From assembly GCA_016200005.1 (NCBI GenBank), contig JACQFP010000025.1, positions 1 to 45,694 on the forward strand: a DNA stretch of 45,694 bases, given 5' to 3'. Below the pieces are notes generated by a model that searched no databases, was not told the DNA's origin, and saw only the letters and a list, made by a program, of their open reading frames with translations. How positions within the stretch are numbered: position 1 is the stretch's first letter; every line of letters begins with the position of its first letter. Made by a program: the position numbers and the translations under genes. Source of the stretch: Verrucomicrobiota bacterium (GTDB lineage: Bacteria; Verrucomicrobiota; Verrucomicrobiia; Limisphaerales; PALSA-1396). Positions 42,207-45,694 of this stretch are shown here, in pieces.

Positions 42207-42310
42207 CCAAGTGAATCGGGTGTGTCGGCAGAGACCCCGCAAGGTCGAAGGTGCTTGCGCACCGCCACCAAGCCGGAGACCCGATTCGGTGCGCTTGGGA
42301 GTCTTTTTTC
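42207..42310 (+). ncRNA. Structured RNA with terminator, candidate Y RNA
   Basis: The ends pair: CCCAAG (42207-42212) with CTTGGG (42295-42300), and GAATCGGGT (42214-42222) with ACCCGATTC (42280-42288), leaving an asymmetric internal loop. Inside, CGGC (42227-42230) pairs with GCCG (42273-42276) and encloses two hairpins, GACC/GGTC (42234-42247) and GGTGC/GCACC (42251-42264). The outer stem runs into TCTTTTTT. A stem joining both ends, a bulge, and a U-tract 3' end are Y-RNA features; the position just after the Ro60 gene supports this. Sequence similarity to known Y RNAs was not tested. Confidence 0.65.
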
Positions 42311-42390
42311 CGCGACGCGAAAACCCGGTGCCGGTCAGCACTTCACAGATCTGACTGCGGTGGTTCAACTCCGCCTTCGTGTCGCCTTCG

Positions 42391-42465
42391 GGTTGCAAAC
42401 TTTGACAGTGAAGTCCCGGCTCTTAACCGGCGAGAACTCGGTGCGAATCCGAGGCAACCCACCAT
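42391..42465 (+). tRNA. tRNA-Lys(CTT), array unit 20
   Basis: Acceptor GGGTTGC/GCAACCC with ACCA. D-stem ACTT/AAGT, loop TGACAGTG. Anticodon loop CTCTTAA on CCGG/CCGG. T-stem CTCGG/CCGAG, loop TGCGAAT. Confidence 0.86.
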
Positions 42466-42470
42466 TTCCG

Positions 42471-42546
42471 CATCCGTGGTGAAATTATGATCATCCTCCG
42501 CTTCGAACGGAGAGTTTGCAGGTGGGAGTCCTGCCGGATGCACCAA
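42471..42546 (+). tRNA. tRNA-Arg(TCG), array unit 21
   Basis: Acceptor GCATCCG/CGGATGC with ACCA. D-stem GTGA/TCAT. Anticodon stem CTCCG/CGGAG, loop CTTCGAA. T-stem GCAGG/CCTGC, loop TGGGAGT (G56). Confidence 0.87.
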
Positions 42547-42552
42547 TTTACG

Positions 42553-42636
42553 GGCATGTGGTTTAACCCGAATAGCAGAGGGTCCAGACTCAGAATCTGG
42601 CAGCCTTGGGGGTGCAATTCCCTTCAAGCCCACCAT
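42553..42636 (+). tRNA. tRNA-Leu(CAG), array unit 22
   Basis: Class II with a short variable arm. Acceptor GGGCATG/CAAGCCC (one mismatch) with ACCA. Anticodon stem CCAGA/TCTGG, loop CTCAGAA. T-loop TGCAATT. Long D-loop ending AATAGCA. Confidence 0.83.
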
Positions 42637-42641
42637 CTCAC

Positions 42642-42724
42642 GGCGACTGGCTTCAGCGGGAATAGCAGACCCCGGCGACTTAAAATCGCCGAGCCTTCCG
42701 GGTGCAAGTCCCGGGTCGCCGACC
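42642..42724 (+). tRNA. tRNA-Leu(TAA), array unit 23
   Basis: Acceptor CGGCGAC/GTCGCCG; only discriminator A and one C follow before the next gene begins, so CCA is not fully encoded and must be added. Anticodon stem GGCGA/TCGCC, loop CTTAAAA. T-stem CCGGG/CCCGG, loop TGCAAGT. Confidence 0.85.
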
Positions 42725-42808
42725 GGCGTGTGGTTAAACGGGAACAGCAGACCGGTTCGACTCAAGATCGAACAGTCTTGGGAGTGCAAGTCTCCCCACG
42801 CCGACCAT
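42725..42808 (+). tRNA. tRNA-Leu(CAA), array unit 24
   Basis: Abuts the previous unit with no linker. Acceptor CGGCGTG/CACGCCG with ACCA. Anticodon stem TTCGA/TCGAA, loop CTCAAGA. T-loop TGCAAGT. Long D-loop with AACAGCA. Confidence 0.86.
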
Positions 42809-42812
42809 TCTG

Positions 42813-42900
42813 GAATGTCAACTGGCCAAGCAAGCCGGGCCTGTTTGCTAAACAGTGCGTGCCTTCGGGCAAGTGGTGCAAGTCCACGGCATTCCGCCAT
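42813..42900 (+). tRNA. tRNA-Ser(GCT), array unit 25
   Basis: Class II. Acceptor GGAATGT/GCATTCC with GCCA. Anticodon stem CTGT/ACAG, loop TTGCTAA. Variable hairpin TGCC-TTCG-GGCA. T-arm GTGG/CCAC, loop TGCAAGT. Confidence 0.86.
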
Positions 42901-42905
42901 TCATG

Positions 42906-42997
42906 CGCGCGTAGCTCAAAGAGAGCCGGCGGCTTTATACCCCGCATCGCACTAGATCAGTGCCGGGATCCGGAGCGTTACCGGACGCGCGTACCAT
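42906..42997 (+). tRNA. Class II tRNA of uncertain anticodon (TTA or TAT), array unit 26
   Basis: Acceptor GCGCGCG/CGCGCGT with ACCA; D-stem GCTC/GAGC with only a 5-base loop. Variable hairpin GCACT/AGTGC and T-stem TCCGG/CCGGA (loop AGCGTTA) are sound. The anticodon arm around CTTTATAC is badly paired: one alignment gives TTA (would read UAA stop), the other TAT (Ile AUA) with one stem mismatch. Confidence 0.7.
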
Positions 42998-43060
42998 TTT
43001 GCACGGCTTCCCGCTTTTTTCCTCGCTTGCCCAGTATGGTGGGCAAATCATTGGAGGCGC

Positions 43061-43810
43061 ATGATTACTTACAAAGCTGAGATCATCGAGAAAATCGAGA
43101 ACCGTCCTGGCACCTGGAATAGCATTCGAGTCGGCGTATTTCGATGTGAAGCCGAAAGTAAAGAGCAGGTGGGGCATTACGTGCGAAATTATCCCAATCT
43201 CTTCCGCACCTTTTGTCATTTCAGGAAAAACGACAAAGACTATGCCTTGTACGCCTCGGACTATACCGCGTCTCGGATCATGGAACTTCCATCGTGCAGG
43301 GACATAGGAGGCGAAGATCCTCATGGTGCTGGTTTTTGCCCTGTCGATTTTTTTGTTCCCCGTTATATCGAACGTGAATCGATCGGTCTGGATGACAAGA
43401 AGCATCGATATAGAGTAAATGAGCCCTCTGCGGACGATTTGATCGCTTGCACAACTAAGTTTACCCCGCTCGATGAGAAAACCGGCAAACGAATCACCGT
43501 CGAGAAACCATCGTATCCAGTCGCTCCATTGATGTATTACCCGTTTGGTTTCGTGGCGGGTTGCATTTGGGGCGACGATAGTTCGTGGAAGATTCAATAT
43601 CTCGATATGTCCAAAGCTGAAACGGGCGTCCTGAAGCGCGACGATCGGTTTGGATACATAGCGTTGCCCGATTCCATCCCCTTAAGTCAGGCAATTGATG
43701 TTGCGGATTATCAATGCAACGAGGGTGAGGAATGGGCGAATCAAATTACCATTGCGATTCAAAAACGATTCGATTTGCGGACAGGAAAACCCGTGGATGA
43801 ACTGGCTTAG
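43061..43810 (+). CDS. Unknown protein between array blocks
   Basis: 249 residues with GGAGG before ATG 43061; the leader also holds a TTGCCC/GGGCAA hairpin (about 43027-43046). Mixed alpha/beta sequence rich in aromatic and acidic residues (GTWNSIRVGVF, HFRKNDKDYALYASDYTA, GFVAGCIWGDDSSW, EGEEWANQI). No signal peptide, membrane segment or catalytic motif is recognised. Flanked closely by tRNA blocks on the same strand, so it may be expressed with them. Base composition is lower in GC than its neighbours, which hints at separate ancestry. Confidence 0.7.
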   Translation: MITYKAEIIEKIENRPGTWNSIRVGVFRCEAESKEQVGHYVRNYPNLFRTFCHFRKNDKDYALYASDYTASRIMELPSCRDIGGEDPHGAGFCPVDFFVPRYIERESIGLDDKKHRYRVNEPSADDLIACTTKFTPLDEKTGKRITVEKPSYPVAPLMYYPFGFVAGCIWGDDSSWKIQYLDMSKAETGVLKRDDRFGYIALPDSIPLSQAIDVADYQCNEGEEWANQITIAIQKRFDLRTGKPVDELA

Positions 43811-43832
43811 TTTCCCGTTCTGATAAGTTCTC

Positions 43833-43908
43833 ATCCCCATAGCTCAAAACACAGAGCGGTCGCGTCCTAAGCGCCAGGTTGTCGGTGAAAGTCCGGCTGG
43901 GGACACCA
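43833..43908 (+). tRNA. tRNA-Arg(CCT), array unit 27
   Basis: Acceptor ATCCCCA/TGGGGAC (end mismatch) with ACCA. D-stem GCTC/GAGC, loop AAAACACA. Anticodon stem GTCGC/GCGCC (one mismatch), loop GTCCTAA. T-loop TGAAAGT (G55, A56). Confidence 0.82.
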
Positions 43909-43913
43909 GTTTC

Positions 43914-43988
43914 GCGGGTGTGGTTCAACAGCTAGAACGCGGCCTTGCCAAGGCCAAGACGACGGTGCGACTCCGTTCACCCGCTCCA
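43914..43988 (+). tRNA. tRNA-Gly(GCC), array unit 28
   Basis: Acceptor GCGGGTG/CACCCGC with TCCA. D-stem GTTC/GAAC, loop AACAGCTA. Anticodon loop TTGCCAA on GGCC/GGCC. T-loop TGCGACT. Confidence 0.88.
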
Positions 43989-43994
43989 ATATCT

Positions 43995-44069
43995 GGGGGC
44001 GTAGCTCATCAGCAGAGCGCTCGTTTGACATGCGAGAGGCAAAGAGGGCAGCACTCTTCGCTCCCACCA
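43995..44069 (+). tRNA. tRNA-Val(GAC), array unit 29
   Basis: Acceptor GGGGGCG/CGCTCCC with ACCA. D-loop ATCAGCA. Anticodon stem CTCGT/GCGAG, loop TTGACAT. T-stem AAGAG/CTCTT, loop GGCAGCA. Confidence 0.85.
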
Positions 44070-44073
44070 TTTC

Positions 44074-44149
44074 GAGGGCATAGCTCAGTCACCAGAGCGG
44101 ATGCGTCACATGCATCAGGTCGAAGGCGCGAATCCTTCTGCCCTCACCA
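44074..44149 (+). tRNA. tRNA-Val(CAC), array unit 30
   Basis: Acceptor GAGGGCA/TGCCCTC with ACCA. D-loop AGTCACCA. Anticodon stem GATGC/GCATC, loop GTCACAT. T-stem GAAGG/CCTTC, loop CGCGAAT. Confidence 0.87.
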
Positions 44150-44154
44150 TTTCT

Positions 44155-44232
44155 GTCCCTGTGGTGTAGTCCAGTCAACATGCCTGCCTCTCATGCAGGA
44201 GATCACCGGAGCAAAGCCGGTCAGGGACGCCA
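44155..44232 (+). tRNA. tRNA-Glu(CTC), array unit 31
   Basis: Acceptor GTCCCTG/CAGGGAC with GCCA. D-stem GTGT/ACAT. Anticodon stem CCTGC/GCAGG, loop CTCTCAT. T-stem ACCGG/CCGGT, loop AGCAAAG. Confidence 0.87.
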
Positions 44233-44239
44233 ATTTCAA

Positions 44240-44323
44240 CGGCGCGTGGTTCACGGGGAACAGCAGACCCACCTGACTCAGAATCAGGCAGCCTTGGACG
44301 TGCAAGTCGTCTCGCGCCGACCA
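44240..44323 (+). tRNA. tRNA-Leu(CAG), array unit 32
   Basis: Acceptor CGGCGCG/CGCGCCG with ACCA. Anticodon stem CCTGA/TCAGG, loop CTCAGAA. T-stem GGACG/CGTCT, loop TGCAAGT. Second Leu(CAG), different in acceptor from unit 22. Confidence 0.87.
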
Positions 44324-44331
44324 TTTTCAAC

Positions 44332-44406
44332 GCCCTCAAAGCATTGTCAGCGATGCATTCGCTCGGTAAGCGAATCAACTCGGTGCAATTCCGAGTGAGG
44401 GCTCCA
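44332..44406 (+). tRNA. tRNA-Thr(GGT), array unit 33
   Basis: Acceptor GCCCTCA/TGAGGGC with TCCA. D-stem GCAT/ATGC, loop TGTCAGCG. Anticodon stem TTCGC/GCGAA, loop TCGGTAA (C at 33). T-stem CTCGG/CCGAG, loop TGCAATT. Confidence 0.87.
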
Positions 44407-44409
44407 TTT

Positions 44410-44481
44410 CGCAGCCGAGCCAGCGCTCAGGTGAGTTTCATAAGCTCGCCGTGTCCGGGGCAGCACCGGAGACTGCGACCA
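44410..44481 (+). tRNA. tRNA-Met(CAT), array unit 34
   Basis: Acceptor CGCAGCC/GACTGCG (one mismatch) with ACCA. Tiny D-arm GAGC-CAGC-GCTC. Anticodon stem GAGT/GCTC, loop TTCATAA. T-stem TCCGG/CCGGA, loop GGCAGCA. Confidence 0.82.
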
Positions 44482-44486
44482 TTTCC

Positions 44487-44592
44487 GCCTCCACGCAGCA
44501 GCCTGCGGATTTCTTTTGTAAAGAAATCCTGTCGGGGCAGCATCCGCCGTCGCTCGATGAGCTATGGCGGGACAGGCCGACTGGAGGATCCA
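44487..44592 (+). tRNA. tRNA-Thr(TGT) with palindrome inserted in the T-loop, array unit 35
   Basis: Acceptor GCCTCCA/TGGAGGA with TCCA; D-arm GCAG-CAGC-CTGC; anticodon stem TTTCT/AGAAA, loop TTTGTAA. The T-stem GTCGG/CCGAC encloses about 41 bases instead of 7: GGCAGCA followed by a hairpin CCGCC...GGCGG with inner GCTC/GAGC. The insertion has probably ended normal tRNA function unless the loop is removed. Confidence 0.75.
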
Positions 44593-44605
44593 ATTTCACA
44601 TTTTC

Positions 44606-44689
44606 GGGCGAGTGGTTCAGAGGGAATAGAAGACCCCGCAGATCGAGAGTCTGCGAGCCTTGGAGGTGCAAGTCCTCTCTCGCCCACCA
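44606..44689 (+). tRNA. tRNA-Leu(GAG), array unit 36
   Basis: Acceptor GGGCGAG/CTCGCCC with ACCA. Anticodon stem GCAGA/TCTGC, loop TCGAGAG (C at 33). T-arm GAGG/CCTC, loop TGCAAGT. Confidence 0.86.
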
Positions 44690-44696
44690 GTTTCAC

Positions 44697-44773
44697 GGAG
44701 TCGAAGCCACAGCAGACCGGCACCGGACTTTTAATCCGGTATGGTGAGGTTGCAACTACCTCCGGCTCCACCA
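44697..44773 (+). tRNA. tRNA-Lys(TTT), array unit 37
   Basis: Acceptor GGAGTCG/CGGCTCC with ACCA. D-stem GCC/GGC. Anticodon stem CCGGA/TCCGG, loop CTTTTAA. T-stem GAGGT/ACCTC, loop TGCAACT. Confidence 0.87.
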
Positions 44774-44779
44774 ATTCAT

Positions 44780-44854
44780 TGCCGGGTCGTCTAATCAGTA
44801 GGACATCGCCCTTTGAAGGCGACTGTGGTGGTGCGAATCCATCCCCGGCAGCCA
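44780..44854 (+). tRNA. tRNA-Gln(TTG), array unit 38
   Basis: Acceptor TGCCGGG/CCCGGCA with GCCA. D-stem GTCT/GGAC, loop AATCAGTA. Anticodon stem TCGCC/GGCGA, loop CTTTGAA. T-stem GGTGG/CCATC, loop TGCGAAT. Confidence 0.88.
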
Positions 44855-44859
44855 ATCAA

Positions 44860-44933
44860 TGCCCGTTAGCTCAAAATCAGAGCGGCAGTCTTACAAACCG
44901 CGGACGCTGGAGAGTTACCAGCACGGGCTACCA
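44860..44933 (+). tRNA. tRNA-Val(TAC), array unit 39
   Basis: Acceptor TGCCCGT/ACGGGCT (end mismatch) with ACCA. D-loop AAAATCA (T19) with T-loop AGAGTTA (A56): 19-56 changed to U-A. Anticodon loop CTTACAA, stem with one mismatch. T-stem GCTGG/CCAGC. Confidence 0.85.
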
Positions 44934-44935
44934 AT

Positions 44936-45010
44936 TGCCGCTGAGTGTGGAAGTCTGCACACCTGTCTCTGAAACAGGGAGAGCTGGAGCATTACCAGCA
45001 GCGGCAGCCA
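44936..45010 (+). tRNA. tRNA-Gln(CTG), array unit 40
   Basis: Acceptor TGCCGCT/AGCGGCA with GCCA. D-stem GTGT/GCAC. Anticodon stem CCTGT/ACAGG, loop CTCTGAA. T-stem GCTGG/CCAGC, loop AGCATTA. Last unit before the HNH gene. Confidence 0.88.
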
Positions 45011-45072
45011 ATTCCATTTCAATGAAGAACAAACACCTCACGCGCGGAGCAGTCACGGTGTGCAAACATTTT

Positions 45073-45657
45073 ATGAGCGACATACTGAACAAGACAATTG
45101 TGCTGGTGCTCAACCGCAACTGGCAGGCGATCAACATTCGTTCGCCGCAGGAGGCGTTCTGCATGATGGCCACCAACGTGGCCACGGCGCTCGATATCGA
45201 GAGCGAGAGCCACATCCGTCCCGTGACGTGGGACGAATGGCTCACGCTGCCCGTGCGCGTGCAGGACTACGCCGTGCGTACCGCACATCGTGCGATCCGC
45301 GTGCCGACAGTCATCGTGGCGGTGAACTTTGCCAAGGTGCCGAAGAAGCGTCCGAAGCTCTGTTCCAAGACGATTCGTGAGCGCGACGGCAATCGCTGCC
45401 AATACACGGGCAAGTTGCTGAAGCCGGACGAAGGCAGCCTGGACCACGTCCTGCCGCGCTCGCGCGGGGGCAAGGACGAGTGGGAAAACCTCGTGTGGTC
45501 GAGCAAGGAAGTGAACGCCTGCAAGGGCAACCGTCTGCCGCACGAGGCTAGGTTGAAGCTGCTCACCGCCCCGCGCGCGCCGAAGGAACTGCCGGTGACG
45601 GCGCTCCTCCGCAACCCCCACGGCGTCGCCGAGTGGAAGTTGTTTCTGAGCGAATGA
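45073..45657 (+). CDS. HNH endonuclease
   Basis: 194 residues from ATG 45073 (MSDILNKT); ATG 45022 would add 17 residues, and neither has a strong ribosome site. The N-terminus VLVLNRNWQAINI is typical of the HNH_5 family. The HNH core near residues 115-155 shows CQYTG, LDHVLPRSRGGKDEWENLVW (the Asp-His pair and the central Asn) and NACKGNR. The first zinc cysteine pair is reduced (CQYTG, not CxxC). The enzyme cuts DNA or, in some families, RNA. It follows the last array tRNA by 62 bases on the same strand, so it likely belongs to the array module, perhaps for its mobility or as its nuclease arm (inference). Confidence 0.87.
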   Translation: MSDILNKTIVLVLNRNWQAINIRSPQEAFCMMATNVATALDIESESHIRPVTWDEWLTLPVRVQDYAVRTAHRAIRVPTVIVAVNFAKVPKKRPKLCSKTIRERDGNRCQYTGKLLKPDEGSLDHVLPRSRGGKDEWENLVWSSKEVNACKGNRLPHEARLKLLTAPRAPKELPVTALLRNPHGVAEWKLFLSE

Positions 45658-45694
45658 AGCAAACCGAAGCCCGGAACGGACGAAAGAAAAGCCC
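45658..45694. other. Right end of window, nothing seen
   Basis: Thirty-seven bases after the HNH stop with no feature. Confidence 0.5.

Larger units (their letters stand above)
33242..45010 (+). other. Dispersed tRNA array: 40 units, all 20 amino acids
   Basis: Forty tRNA-like genes on the plus strand, in blocks at 33.24-34.16, 35.16, 35.96, 37.34-37.70, 42.05-43.00 and 43.83-45.01 kb, separated by protein genes. By anticodon they cover Ala, Arg(5), Asn, Asp, Cys, Gln(2), Glu(2), Gly(3), His, Ile, Leu(5), Lys(2), Met(2), Phe, Pro(2), Ser(2), Thr(3), Trp, Tyr, Val(3) plus one ambiguous class II unit. All but one encode CCA; linkers are short and mostly read ATTTC, TTTC or ATTTT. Every unit has G at T-loop position 55. 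Individual units are listed separately. Confidence 0.9.

Noticed and set aside
40215-42398. 727-residue minus-strand open frame
   Set aside because: It is the antisense of the Ro60/TROVE gene; the plus-strand protein has clear TROVE and vWA motifs.
42343-42900. 185-residue minus-strand frame
   Set aside because: Crosses five tRNA units in antisense; repeated RxG.APPRLPDSES-like phrases come from tRNA stems.
43833-43908. Amber-suppressor anticodon CTA
   Set aside because: Shifting the loop by one base gives U33, A37 and A38 and a better stem, so the anticodon is CCT (Arg).
33242-45010. CRISPR array
   Set aside because: The periodic pattern comes from tRNA-size units of differing sequence with short ATTTC linkers; no identical repeats with spacers exist.
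44344-45021. N-terminal extension of the HNH gene
   Set aside because: The frame stays open through seven or more tRNA genes; the HNH family start fits the ATG at 45073 (or 45022).

Overview
The window is GC-rich bacterial DNA. A TTG/ATG-started ECF sigma factor with a C-terminal membrane/DUF3471-like extension sits next to an H-X9-DG-type prepilin gene. Many short palindromic repeats lie between genes or inside them. Together these suggest a verrucomicrobial genome (Pedosphaera/Limisphaera-like); this is inference, not proof. The window reads as accessory DNA. Near its left end (256-300, minus strand) is a displaced 3' fragment of a tRNA-Arg(UCU) gene with encoded CCA. This is the usual scar of an integrative element, and its orientation puts the element to the right.

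Region 1 (0.5-32.4 kb) is a defence island. It opens with a broken Wadjet system: jetC and jetD are intact, but only a 3' stub of the preceding gene remains. The stub meets the 5' end of a gene encoding five tandem XRE-type HTH domains. Next come an HTH antitoxin-like gene and a minus-strand GNAT-PIN gene with an ASCH gene. A long plus-strand series at 10.3-27.1 kb then encodes a SNF2-type helicase with DUF3883, a DUF4062/ATP-binding protein, a second helicase, a GIY-YIG protein, a DUF1156 DNA methylase (itself carrying an in-frame GIY-YIG insertion), a DUF499 ATPase, a TIGR02391/HEPN-like protein and a TIR-like protein. An AbiEi/AbiEii-type toxin-antitoxin pair follows, then small genes including a tandem RNAP-alpha-CTD-like protein, a DEDDh exonuclease and two conserved unknowns.

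Region 2 (32.7-45.66 kb) is the most unusual part. I count 40 tRNA-like genes, all on the plus strand, and by anticodon they cover all 20 amino acids. They are broken into blocks by genes for an unknown protein, a coiled-coil protein, the RNA ligase RtcB, a Ro60/TROVE protein, another unknown protein and an HNH endonuclease. Nearly every unit encodes its own CCA and is followed by a short linker of type ATTTC. Every unit has G instead of U at T-loop position 55, and most lack the canonical G18-G19 D-loop pair. Acceptor, anticodon and T stems are otherwise well paired, and in some units positions 19 and 56 change together. At least one structured RNA with its own U-tract terminator lies just downstream of the Ro60 gene and is a candidate Y RNA. 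A second lies ahead of the array, and three tRNA-like modules with normal T-loops lie between rtcB and Ro60. A minus-strand ECF-sigma/prepilin pair interrupts the region.

Working model (inference): region 2 is a mobile, self-contained replacement or decoy tRNA set plus RNA repair (RtcB) and RNA quality control (Ro60). It would restore translation after tRNA-cleaving toxins or phage attack, and its altered tRNA elbow may escape enzymes that recognise the standard one. It sits beside, and probably travels with, the defence island.
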